Positions 33,541 through 45,226 of a stretch of 64,000 bases of DNA are shown in pieces. Below the pieces are notes generated by a model. The model was given only the letters and a program-made list of their open reading frames with translations, searched no databases and was not told where the DNA came from. The stretch is from Triatoma infestans. Lineage: Eukaryota > Arthropoda > Insecta > Hemiptera > Reduviidae. Positions within the stretch are counted from its first letter, which is position 1; each line of letters begins with the position of its first letter. The stretch spans positions 1-64,000 of the forward strand of contig JAAEAF010003333.1 in the NCBI GenBank assembly GCA_011037195.1, given 5' to 3'. Position numbers and translations under genes: made by a program.

Positions 33541-34590
33541 AACTAAAATACATATAGCCCTATCAGATTTATTTGAATAATTTTTCCAAAAATAATTTGA
33601 TTTTGATGAAAGCTGAGAAATTAAGTTAACCTCTAGATTGCGTCACCAGTAGCGCGGCTGTTTTAGTCCTTACTAGAGTTATATTTATTAAGCCCAAATA
33701 ATTTATATTAAATAAATGTGGCAATTATTGTTCAGTTCTTAGCGGTAATCTTTTCTAAAGAGATATATATATATAAATCCCAATTTATATTAATGAAGTT
33801 ATTACGGTTTTATTGCTAAAAAAAAATATATATATATATATTTTTAATTTCCCAAAATGTTGGGATACCCTTAAGACCCTTGGATTCCATATTGTATTAA
33901 TATATATCATGACAAAAATATATTAGAAATGAATAAATTGATTGTATTAATAAATAGTTGTCAACAAAAGAAAAAAATATTAGTTTTCAAAAACAGTGTA
34001 ATTTATACGTGTTATACTTTGAAATCCCGAATCCATTATTTGAAAATTATAAACTTTTGTAGCAGCAGTCTTATGAAATTAGCAATTCAAATATGAAATA
34101 AGAGAGATGGGTAAACATATTTTCAGATTTATATAGAAGAATGGTGACGGTATAGTTCCTAGCCAGCCCAGGAATTTAGTTTGTTATTTTTTTTCTATAA
34201 TAAAAAAAACAAAAAACGCATGTTTATTCATTGATCATTAAAATAAATACCCTGTTTTACATATATTACTTATTTCAAATACTAATTCTTAAATATGAAA
34301 TAAAAATGGATAGAGATATAATGTATTGTTGTGGCCTGTAAAATATTATATAAAACAAACATATTAAAGAAATGAATATTAATAAATATGTATTTTATGA
34401 TTATTTTGTAATTTATGAATATTTATAAAAAAGAGATTTTACAAGGTAATTTTACTGTTGTTTATCAAAATTAACATTGAGTAACAATATTGACTCTTGT
34501 GTATTCAAATATAATTATATCATGTTTTTCAGTGATCATTCATACATATATTATGTTTACATATATCAAGTAAACACTAATTATTCTTGT
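33541..34590. other. AT-rich, no gene
   Basis: Contains an (AT)n run at about 33826-33842; otherwise nothing. Confidence 0.5.
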
Positions 34591-34593
34591 TAT

Positions 34594-34835
34594 AGTTGGT
34601 TTCTGCAGAGCTGAAAAGCATCAGAGATATTTTCCATGATAGTCTGCTTCTTTTTGTGGTTCATCGACCACAAAATCGATTTAGTCGAGTGTATCAACAA
34701 AATTTGCTCTGTGCAAGTCTATTTTATCACAGTGTTTCCTTTACCATTATTTTACTCATGGGGAGAACGCCCGAAACCGGTCGATGACCACAAAAAAGAA
34801 ACAGCCTATCACGGAAAAAATATCTCTGATACTAA
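34594..34835 (+). repeat. Palindromic hammerhead-like repeat, decayed core
   Basis: Left arm about 34612-34669 (GCATCAGAGATATTTTCCATG...) and right arm 34777-34832 are reverse complements. Between them is GGGAGAACGCCCGAAACC then GGTCGATGACC, identical over most of the core at 30441-30466. The CTGAAGA segment, however, is CTCATGG, so self-cleavage is not expected. The left arm also matches the right end of the 257-bp insertion in reverse. Confidence 0.7.
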
Positions 34836-34839
34836 ATTA

Positions 34840-37685
34840 TTTTTATTGTCTTATTCTGAGCCAATTTTTATAAGAGAATTAATAATCTTTATTATTTATA
34901 TTAAAGAATTGAATTAAAAAAGCATAAATGAGGAGGTCTGGGGAAAGGGGATCCATAGAACCATAGTTCCTTTTTCTCCAGAACATTTCAAATGAACGGC
35001 CATACCTTCCTGCATATATGTTAACCAAGTTTTATTTCAATAGATCAACTGTAGGTGGCAGCACATTTTTTACTTTGATCAGCTGTTTTTCTTTTTGGTG
35101 GGTATATCACCTGAGTGGCTGTGGCATAGTTTGTTAGTACATTGTTTCAGTATGTTAACTAATAATTTAATAATATTGCGAGTAGAAATAGGCTATATGA
35201 AACGGAAACTGAAAGTTAAGAGTTTCAGAACACAGAATTTAATTTCTGTTGTTCACAAAATTATTTAAAATATAGTTCTACATAAAAAGGGCCTATAATG
35301 TTAATAGTTACATTTGCATTTTTTTTAAATCTAGCATTATTTTACTCATAAAAATTATGTTAAATGTGCTAAAAACTCATCCAAAACTGTGGTATTTAAA
35401 AAGGGACAGTGTTGCAGTGACAATCAATTTACGTTTTCTCAAAATCAAGATTTTTACCTATGGGCCCCTTTACCCTAGACCTCCTCAATTTATGTTTTTT
35501 TTTTACTAAATCCAATGGCAACAGAAAAGGTATCATTATTTACTTTTCCTAGCTTAGATTATGTCCTTGTAATGGTATCTAAATGTTCAAAGAGGTAATA
35601 CACACTCACTCTAAGAGTGAGGATATTGTGCATCCACATATACCCTCACAGCCACCACGATCATAAATAAGAGATATATTCAATCCATATTGCATATCAG
35701 GGATTTCCATGCTAAATTTCAATCATTAGCGTGCATAAAGTTCTCATTCAATATGATGTTGCACTAGAGTTTTGGATATTCCTACAAATTTGATCGGCTG
35801 TATAATTTATCCTTATTTTGGACAAATGTTTTTTTACGAAGCAGTGCCTTGTGATGACAACAGTAGTAATCCCTCATTAGCTTACCTTCCTCTTTGCCAA
35901 AAAGGTTCAAATGGAACTTGCATAATGAGAATATCCCTGGCATTTCATTATTCCAGAATTGCTTTTATGAGCAATTTTGTAAATTTCTCTTTCATCTTTA
36001 GTTGGGCTCGCATCAGTTTTTTTCAAAAAAAATAGTTTATAAATTTTCTGCTAAATTACATCAATTAGAATCCCTCAGTCTTTCTGTAAACTTGAATATG
36101 AATTGCCTAATTCAAAACACGATATGCTGCAAAAATAAGTTTAGTTTTTTGAATGGAAAAAATTTCACTGTTTTTTTGTTTTTTTTTTTGGAAAACAATG
36201 GTTTTATTTAATATAGTAATTTTTATCAAGATTTACTTTAAAATTTTTACATTTTATTTTCATTTTTTCAGATTAAAGTGATTAGGGATATATATATTGA
36301 AGCAGTAGTGCAGATTTTTCCCTTAAACTAGAATCTCAAAGGAATACTAGATAAAAATTCTCTAATAAATTTGAAGAATTGGATTATAATCAGACAAAAA
36401 ATAAGTATCTCATAGTTGATTTTCTGTATAAAAACATTCTTAAAATAATATTTTTTTTATTTTTTTTGTAATAAATTTGTTTTTTTTTTTTTTTAAATTT
36501 TCGTCTTATGATTAACTTAAATTCTTTAGTGGAAAGTTAACTTAATTAAGTAAAGTTCCTTGAATGTTGCTTCTTGTTTTAATTTTTTTTTATCTATAGT
36601 AATTATAATGGGGTTGAATCTAATCTTGAAATACTCTAAATCCAAACTCTCGACCATTTTATTGCTTTTAATCTTTATAAAGAACTTTTCTTTTCTTTGG
36701 TGGTTTTAAAATATTAAAAAACGCCAGCTTTCGTTATAATTGCAATAATTTCCACCAGAGTGATTAAGTTCTTCTAAAAATAGGTATGCAATGTAATCTT
36801 CGTAATGAAATATTGTAAGTGTGATAATTTTTTTTCTGGTTGACTTTTGAGTTCATAAAAAAATCTGGCATCAGATCTTACGTTTTCCCCGTAAGTTTTA
36901 GGTTTTTATTTCTCTCACTTCAACCAAAAATCCGTAATAATGTAATCCTAACGTTCAGCGATAGCTTGAAAATGTATGCATAAGGACTTTTTTATAATGG
37001 ACAATTATATTTTAATCAATACGCAAATAATATAACAAATAAATAAACACCCACAGAAATCATATAAATAGTTTTGTAATGAATAATTTACATAAGTTAA
37101 AGAGTATTCGATCTCTCCCGAAAACTAAAATCCTGATTTTACCGTCTCACTAATTTATGTAATTTTTATTTTGATAAATATTTTTACTAATGAGTTTTTT
37201 TTTTAAAAAAAAAACAAAGATTATAAGTGAAACCATAACGTAGTCTTACATAGAAGAGTTTTATGTATTGATTTTTGCAGTCAGATCTTGGATATTTTGT
37301 TTTTTTTTATAGTTGTTTTGTTTAAACTATTTTAAGAAAGTAAAACAAAATTAAGAAAATAATTTAAAAAAAAAAACACCCAAGCTCATAAAATAATTAT
37401 GACAGCGGACACGTGTATTTCTAGTTCTGGCTAAAATTCAACAATTGCAACTATTTTCAAAATAATAATTTTAAACTTTGTTTATTAATTTTTTTTTTAA
37501 GATTTTTTATTAGACATTAATAAAATATTGCGGACATTACAGCTTTTTGAATTTGAGTTATACGAGAGATACATATTTTGAGCCCATTCTAAAAATGAGT
37601 AAACTGTTTATAGAAAGTTCTGCACATGCGAGCATGGTGTATGTGACAAGCATTAACAAACCATCAGAAATATAAAAGTATTTGT
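34840..37685. other. AT-rich, no gene
   Basis: Long T runs and short chance frames (35772-36211). No repeat or exon recognised. Confidence 0.5.
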
Positions 37686-37689
37686 TGAC

Positions 37690-37925
37690 AGTTGATGTAT
37701 TATGTTATGGTGAGGATCGGTCAATAAATAAATAATATAAAAAAAAAACATTCAATTATGCCAACGATTCGACAGATGTTTCCATATCTTCAAGACTATC
37801 TACAATATTGATAATATATTGAATATTGGTATTAAAGCCTTGATAAAGGCAGGAAACTCTGTCGAAATGTTTCTTTTCTTGACCGATCCTCACTAAATTT
37901 TTTTCTTCATAACATAAAACATCAA
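37690..37925. repeat. Palindromic repeat with TTGATAA/GAAA core
   Basis: Arms 37696-37726 (GATGTATTATGTTATGG.., TGAGGATCGGTCAA) and 37878-37923 are reverse complements. Upstream of the right arm is CCTTGATAAAGGCAG..CTGTCGAAATG, the same order as in the 9874-10485 palindrome. A partial relative of the left arm is at 31310-31348. Confidence 0.6.
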
Positions 37926-37929
37926 CAAA

Positions 37930-39570
37930 TTGCAGGAAAGTTCATGTTTCATATCCTTTTTTTTTTGGATATAGCTACTCTACTAATTTTTACTATACTG
38001 ATTTTTTTCTCAGTTTTCTGCATTTTCGAATTTTTTTTTTTTTTTAGATAATTAATTTTTTAATATTCACACTGGAATTGTAATTTTATTATATGTTTCT
38101 AGACAACTTTAAATCATTTTAGATTATTCACTTAGTAGGTAATGTAGGTAACAATGTTGATAATAATATTAATTTTAAAAGGGAATATCTTCAAATTAAT
38201 ATGGAAAATAAGTTTGGAGATGACTAATACTTCTTTGATAAGTAGATGGACCCAAATTAATGTGCATATGATGTAAAAGATTATTTTAATGATTGGTAAA
38301 TAAATAATAAAAAGTAACAAAAATTTAAAAATAAAATGCAATTTACATAGTTTTTGGTTTATTAATTTATTTACGGTTATTTCACATATAACTGAAATGT
38401 ACATATTATTGCATCCGAAAAATAACGACAAAAAAAAGGTCGTACTTCTAGTAAACATATTTTCTCTTACTAGGAGAAAGAGAAGATAAAAAAAATAAAT
38501 AGTGAAACACATGAAATCTCTAATTGCATTTCTCAAGTTGATGATACTCGTTGATGTCATTATCGCAAAAAATTGTGCACAAGTTTAAAAAACAATAGTA
38601 ATGTTATTAGCGGTTATATTAATTTTATTGGACACCATAAAACTTAATTGTATTATTCCATTGAATACTCAGTTTCTAAGATATAATTCACATTGTAACT
38701 ATTTCCGGTTAAAAACAATAATAGAAAATAATTATTGGTTTATAAAGAAAAAAGTTTTTTTGGTTGAGAAAAACCTCATTATTGAGGAAATCCTGAGAAA
38801 AAAAAAAACGTTCTAAAGGAAGTAGATTTAATTTTCTTATTACATTATATTTCCGATTTCCTGTAGTTGTTATTATTTCTATCAAATGTTTTTATCAATA
38901 TTACTAACCAAAAAAATTAGCCAATAAGAAGCAGTTTGTAAAATTTATTTTAAAATTCAAATTTAACTTACATGGATGTAATTAATAGTTTTATATTTGG
39001 CCGATATCTGAGTTCTTATTTTAGACAAAAGATTGCACTAGTTGACATTTGTAGGCAGTTATATACTGAACTGAACACTGAATAACAATTTGTATTTTAT
39101 GGCAATTTATTATTATTATTATTACGTACTAACGTTAATTATTTTTCAGTTAATGACATCATTTATGATTATTATGTGTGCACAAATTGTATCCATTATT
39201 GATTTAATTAAGCTCTTATTACAGTTACCGGCAAATATGCCTGGACTTCGTAATATTTTTTCCGATGAAAATGCCTGAAATTATTTTATTTAAAAACGAA
39301 ATATAAATTTATTATTTTTTTATTCGAGAGCTATAAAAATCACTAAGGATTTGTTTTTACTGTTATTATTTACAATGAAAAACATGCGATAAAAGCCACC
39401 ACCAAACATTTTTTTTAAAAAGTTCTTATTATTATTTTTTTGGAAGATAAATTATATTTGATTTATTTTTTAGATAATTTAAAAAAGAAAAATAAATATG
39501 ATAATTTTAAAATGAAATTATTGGATTTATGATTATAACAAAAAATTGATAAATAAGAATTAAATATTAT
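37930..39570. other. Very AT-rich, no gene
   Basis: Open frames at 38132-38816 are rich in I, F, Y, L, N and K, as expected by chance at this composition. Confidence 0.5.
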
Positions 39571-39574
39571 TATA

Positions 39575-40155
39575 AGTGCAGGTTCGGCTCACCTGAGTAC
39601 TAAAGTATCTCGAGCAAGTCCATGCAAATACCTGCGAAACGTGCGATATTTTACTTACTGAAGGGTACGTGTTTATATATATGTATGTGTGTATATGTAT
39701 ATGTGATAATAGTTATGTATATTATGTGTTTATATGCGTCAAAATAGTAAAAATGGGTGTGATTGTATTCGTGTGAATGTGATTATTATATGTGTGTGAA
39801 AGATAGGTAGATAGATAGATAAAGAGATGAGAATAATTCAAATAAGCTAAATAAGCACGGACAACTCGGAGTGCCGGGGAGTGACTGAAAGGGTTCCATA
39901 CAGACCCAGCATCCCCCCGGTGAAGTCGACCAACATTGCTACACCAAATATCCCTGCTATCGACCACTAGCTACTACTCTACCAATACCCACAGTGTGCT
40001 GTCCTTCATATACTATAAACCGAGATCACTCTACACTCTGTTATCATAACTACGTACTACTTACATCGCCTAGTTACTACCCAGCTTTACTGTATATATT
40101 TAATATATAATTATTAGCCTTCTCAAAAAAATAAAGCATTCGTTCGAGCAATCAA
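39575..40155 (+). other. GC-richer repeat-like segment with polyadenylation signal, unassigned
   Basis: Starts TGCAGGTTCGGCTCACCTGA, contains CCTGCGAAACGTGCG (GAAACG motif) at about 39630, and ends with AAAAAATAAAGCATTCGTTC, GAGCA. It looks like the end of a retroelement, but no partner copy is in the window. Confidence 0.3.
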
Positions 40156-40289
40156 TTTTTCCTATAATAAAAAACTATTTTTAAAATTCTTTTATTATAA
40201 AATATTCTATGAAACACAAAAGTAAGTAAATAATTCAAACATAGTCTTATGGCGTTTAAAATTTGATTATATTACAAAAAATATCTGTG

Positions 40290-40570
40290 TAAATCGTCCG
40301 ACTACAAAAAATGGTGATCAGAATCTCTAATAAGTCAGACTAATGAAGATGCCAACAGTATTTAAGAGAAAATCCCAGAATACTGAAAAACTGTTCAGTT
40401 TTCGATTTTCTTCAAACAGTGAATTATGACAACATGTTTAATTCTAATTAATATTATTCAGATGATAGAATGCTAAATATCACTTTAGAGGAAAACATAA
40501 AAACCACTTTAAATGAATTTTTCTGGAGAAATGTTTTTCATATAAAAGTTGATTCATAAACTTATATATT
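40290..40570 (+). repeat. R repeat fragment
   Basis: CACTTTAGAGGAAAACATAA, TTAAATGAATTTTTCTGGAG, AAATGTTTTTCATATAAAAG correspond to R internal blocks. Confidence 0.5.
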
Positions 40571-40867
40571 TTCAATACTTAAAATTAAAAAAACTTACGA
40601 CTTTTTATTATTGATACCCTAAATAAAAATAAACTCTAAAAGCAATAAACTGAACAATTTAAAGAATATGTCAGTATTATACTGCTCATTTAAACCCTTT
40701 AGTAATTAATAAAATTTCTACAAAATTACTAAAGGTAAGTATTACTAAAGGTAGGTACTAAAGGTAAGTAATTACTCTTCAACTTTTTCGGTTTATTGCT
40801 TTTAGAGATTATTTTTATTTAATTATCCTTAAATTTAATACTTTTTTTCGAAGATCCCAACAAGAAG

Positions 40868-40905
40868 CAGGCTATCACGGAAAATATCTCTGATGACAAT
40901 TACAC
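40868..40905 (+). repeat. Fragment of the 30-kb hammerhead-like repeat
   Basis: GAAGCAGGCTATCACGGAAA and following TATCTCTGATGA match the right arm of the 257-bp insertion; the core is absent. Confidence 0.55.
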
Positions 40906-41224
40906 TGCAAAGTTACCAAATATACTGCAAATAAAATATCTCTACTAAAAATATATGGAAAATATTTGAAAACAAGAATCTGTAAATATACTAAGCAAAG
41001 AGATAGTTTATAAAATGCCAGGTTATAATATAACAAATTAAACAAACACAAGGATCTCTTCTTATCTCTTAATAAAATACTAAAAAATTTATATCCATGA
41101 CAAAAAATTTTCAAGCAATTTTTATGGCTTCGGTTAGTAAAGATATCTGGTGGCAAGTTTTATAAATATTGGGAATTATGATCCAGTAGGTATAGCTCTC
41201 TAGTGGCAAATTTTGTAAACAAAT

Positions 41225-41856
41225 AATTTGGTGTGAACACACACGACGTTCTCTCATTGCAATTCAGTGAAATGGCAAATTTTCATCTCACTTATAATTC
41301 TTATTAATGTTTAATATGATCGGTGTTTTTATATAGAAAATCACAGAACACTAAATAACTGTTCAATGAGCCGCACTTCCGGAGAAACAATTTGCTTTAA
41401 ATTCGGAATGTTGACATCACATTTCATTGTAATTAATATTATATAGATGATAGAATGATATAATAAACTGAAATAACACTTTAAGGAAACCCCAACGTCA
41501 AAACTCTTCTTAAATGATTTTTTTCTTGAAAAATGTTTCAAATAAAAGGTCTAGTAGCACTTTATATGTGTACTTAACATTTCAAGTTTAAAGAAAATCG
41601 TTGGGGCCATTTTTGAGAAAATAGCAAACAAAAATGAAGAAAAAAATTCAGTAAAGTGTCCGAAAAAAATTCAATATCCTTCCGATTGAGTAATTTGGTT
41701 CATATACACAGAGACCATTTTATAGAAACCAATTTTTTTTTTTTTTTTTTTATACTCAGTGGACCTCAAAACGTGTATTTCCGGTGAAACCTCGAGATCG
41801 AAAAGTTGACACGATTACAATACTTCCCTCTTACTGGGGCAGTAAGAGAAAGTAAA
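41225..41856 (+). repeat. R repeat, good copy
   Basis: GTGTGAACACACACGACGTT, CTCTCATTGCAATTC near the start; AAAATGTTTCAAATAAAAGG, CTCAGTGGACCTCAAAACGT, ATTTCCGGTGAAACCTCGAG, and the end GGGGCAGTAAGAGAAAGTAA. Confidence 0.75.
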
Positions 41857-42713
41857 AATGAAATTCCAGTAGGTTAAGACATCTGGTGGCAACTTTTGTA
41901 AACCTAAATAAAGAATAACTTTTCAAGTTTACAAAATTTGTCATTAAATGTCTTTCTACTTTCTGAGCATCATGCTAATTCTTCAAAATTCGAAAGTTTC
42001 AAAATAGGACAAAATAACAGGACTTTGTAATTTAGCTAGCTGTTCAGACTGTCCATAAGAGCTAAAAATACTTTCGGATTTTAAACTGCATGGATAATAA
42101 AACTTGCGCCAATTATTGGTAAAATTTAACTAATTTTTTGCTAATTTTATTTGTATGTGATTATAATCAATTTACTGTTAATTTTAATAAAATGTATACA
42201 TTGTTTCTATCCAGGAACTAAAATTTCAATCATATCTTATCTTTGTTTCTAGTCTCGACAACAAATGTCTAATATTTAAACTGGTTCATTTCATGTTTTA
42301 CATGTGATTTTTAGAGAATTGAGGACTAGCATTAAAGAATTAATATAAATTTTATTGATTAATCAAGACCACTAATTATCATTAAAAAAAATAATAAAGT
42401 AGTTACCTAGAGAAATACCAGCAGTGTCAAAACAATGTTCATACCTATCAATATCTTAATCGCATTCGTCATGATGTTTCTCTGAGTAGTTTTTTATTAG
42501 CTCTTTAAAAACAAAATAATAAAAGCAATAAAGTTTATGTAAATATATTATTTATTATTATTTATTTGTTTGTGGCTTATGTAAATACGTAAGCAGTAAA
42601 GAAAAATTAATCATTTAATGAAACTTCTCAAATTCCTGAATTTCGTAAAATTGTAAAATAACACATTTATTTACAAGATACATATTATGTAGAACATAAA
42701 ATCAACGAATTTA
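41857..42713. other. AT-rich, no gene
   Basis: No repeat, frame or splice-supported exon recognised. Confidence 0.5.
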
Positions 42714-43195
42714 AATGTAACGTTAACTGTCCGGGACATAAAAACAAAGAATTGACTTAAATTTTATTTTGTTTAAAGAATTTCATAAAAATATTCGATA
42801 AATTGATTATAAACATTGACAAAAACAAATTGGCAAAAAATTAGTTAATTTTTTGTACATAAGGGGAAAAAATTGGAAAGTGCCTAGAAATTTATTTATT
42901 GAATAAATAATAATCCTTTTTGTAAAAATGACCATAAGTTTCTCAAATCGGGATTTAATGTAACGTTAACTGTCCGGGACATAAAAACAAAGAATTGACT
43001 TAAATTTTATTTTGTTTAAAGAATTTCATAAAAATATTCGATAAATTGATTATAAACATTGACAAAAACAAATTGGCAAAAAATTAGTTAATTTTTTGTA
43101 CATAAGGGGAAAAAATTGGAAAGTGCCTAGAAATTTATTTATTGAATAAATAATAATCCTTTTTGTAAAAATGACCATAAGTTTCTCAAATCGGG
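42714..43195 (+). repeat. Exact tandem duplication, 2 x 239 bp
   Basis: 42714-42952 and 42957-43195 appear identical base for base (AATGTAACGTTAACTGTCCG ... GTTTCTCAAATCGGG), separated by ATTT. Noncoding AT-rich sequence. Confidence 0.9.
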
Positions 43196-43275
43196 GAATT
43201 GAAATCAGAAAATATTTTAGCTCCAACAATAGTCTGAACCCCTAATACAAAAAAATTGAATAGTATATTTTGCCT

Positions 43276-43303
43276 ATTTTGAAACCGTCAAATTTGGAAA
43301 AAT
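43276..43303 (+). repeat. Possible decayed left end of the Tc1-like element
   Basis: TTTTGAAACCGTCAAATTTGG resembles the Tc1 end (ACACTACCGATCAGAAGTTTGGG) with several changes. Its distance to the provirus insertion site makes a normal-sized Tc1 element once insertions are removed. Weak on its own. Confidence 0.35.
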
Positions 43304-43362
43304 TTGGAACATTTCTAGTTATTCATTATATTATTTTTGTTAATTTAATGATTTGTTATGAA

Positions 43363-43613
43363 AGTTATAGTTTAAGAACCCGGAAGTTTCTTTTTAAAAA
43401 GATTTATTTAATATTAAATTACAATAATATAGTTATAGACTAATATACTGGTTAACACTATACACAGAATGATTATATAAAACTTAGAAGTGAACTGTAC
43501 TACTAACTTAGTGAGCTTAGAACTGCCTGCCTGCTGGCCTGTGGGGGTATATATATGTTGCCCGTTGCAGTTACGTCACAAACGGCTGTTCTCAGGGAGA
43601 TAGTGCCATAACT
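43363..43613 (-). repeat. 3' LTR of the provirus
   Basis: 251-bp LTR. It differs from the 5' LTR by a handful of substitutions and a few short indels, including a longer TA run at the TATA-like box and a different stretch after GAACTGTACTA. Confidence 0.93.
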
Positions 43614-43626
43614 CCTCCCTCCTCAA
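43614..43626 (-). promoter_or_regulatory. Polypurine tract of the provirus
   Basis: Minus-strand reading TTGAGGAGGGAGG lies directly upstream of the 3' LTR, the position of the plus-strand priming tract. Confidence 0.85.
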
Positions 43627-44174
43627 GTTTGGAGCTCCTGCGACAATTGGCATGGAAGTCTAGGGTAGATATGTCGAGGTATGGGTTGTAGTTGGTCTCC
43701 TTCTGTTGCGCCCGGATTCGTCTTCTTTCTACAGACATAGTAAACATACAAAGGGGGCAACAGTAGTAGAAGTATTGGAATGATAATAAGATAGTAGAGA
43801 TGTGCCGAGTCCCTGGGTGTTTCTTCTAGTACTTCCAGTGGTTCCATCTTTAGGTTGATTTTGTGCAGATTTTCAAAAGATATATTTATGTTGGTGTGAG
43901 TGAGCACTTGTGCAGTGGTTAATATGCTTTTGGAATCTTTATATATGGGTATGGCTTTGCTGTCTAGTAGAGTTTCGTCTTTGTTTAATTTTATGAGGCT
44001 AGTGTTGGTCAAGAATATAGTGTCATTATGGTTGTCCTTTTTTATTACGATCCTATTGGTCCTGAAGTTAAAAAGTGGTCCACAAAAGGGATGTATTTGA
44101 TAAATGGTGCACTTGATGTGTATACAGTCTTGCATGCTACGGGGTTGATGTTGGTGATGATTTGGTGAATACAA
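43623..44174 (-). pseudogene. env: env, C-terminal part with transmembrane anchor
   Basis: A 183-codon frame overlapping the previous env frame. It continues the ectodomain and then has a strongly hydrophobic segment (LYYLIIIPILLLLLPPLYVY) followed by CRKK, a transmembrane anchor with a short basic cytoplasmic tail. It stops just before the polypurine tract. The frame difference from the upstream part indicates an indel. Confidence 0.8.
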
Positions 44175-45226
44175 TCGTTTTGGATGCTGGTTTTGTTGTG
44201 GCAGTACATAGCGCTGTTGATTTCTTCACAGGTGGCTGTAAATAACTCATCTTGGATTTTTAGGATCAAAGGTGGATGGACATGAATTGTCAGGAGGTGG
44301 TTGTCTTTCTCTATAGGATAGGATAAGAGGAAGTACTTCTCAAAGGAAGAGGCTTTTAGGGGAACGCTAATAAAGTAGTAGATGTTCCAATTTTTTATTG
44401 AGCAGTGTACCTTGCTCAATTGCCAAAGTGCTTCTATGTCAGGGGTTATGAAGGTTACATTGTGAGATCTTTGTAGTGACTCAAGATCTTTGAGAAGAAA
44501 GATGCTAGAATGGATAGTGTTTAATCTACAGAATTCTAGAGAGTTTTCCATGTCGTCAATTTTGTTTGCGATAAGGACCAGGTTAAAGAGGATAGAATTA
44601 AATTGCTGATTTAGCTCAATCTGGCTAACTATAGGGTTGGAGAAGAAGGTTGTCATTTTGTCATTGTTGGTTCGTATAATCTGTATATCGTGATTGAATT
44701 CTTCAATTACCCGCTTGTTTATTGCCATTTGGTTTTTGAGGTTATTTTGGAGGTGAAAACTGTTTCGTTCAATAGTGTTGATGACTTTGTCGTATCGTTC
44801 CTTGTCGTCACTGTCCATGTTTCCGGTTAACCAGGAAATGGCTTTACCTAGGCCATTAATGAGTCCGCGTTTCGTTCTGGATTTGTTAAGGGTTAAATGG
44901 TCTAATTTATTACGGAGATAGTAGTAATATTTAAAGAATGATTTTATCTGGTTCGTCTTGTTGAGTTGGTACGTGGTGCTGATAACAGTAAAAGTCTTAT
45001 CTAACTCTATGTCAATTAATTGCACGTCAGCGATATGTATAAACGTATAGTATCTGTCTATGACGTAAGCTGGGCGGAAGGCAATAGGCAACATTCCAGA
45101 TCCGTGCGTCAGGTCTGTTATCTCTAGGGTGGTGGTTAAATTACTCATTGCTATCAGTTGCAATATGTGCAGAATTGCTAGGTTCCCCATTGTCAGCGAT
45201 TGTGATATGTGCGTCATTGCTTGCAC
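44045..45226 (-). pseudogene. env: env, N-terminal and central part (F-like fusion protein)
   Basis: A 393-codon frame overlapping the end of pol. It contains RTKRGLINGLG followed by KAISWLTGNMD: a furin-type cleavage site with a fusion peptide, as in errantivirus Env and baculovirus F proteins. A long, mainly hydrophilic ectodomain with scattered Cys residues follows. The frame ends at 44045, while the membrane-proximal part continues in a different frame from 44174, so the protein is truncated before its membrane anchor. Env in this group is normally made from a spliced mRNA; I did not identify splice sites. Confidence 0.82.

Noticed and set aside
38132..38560. 142-codon I/F/Y/L-rich frame as a membrane protein
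   Set aside because: Very AT-rich DNA produces such hydrophobic frames by chance; no repeated or conserved feature.
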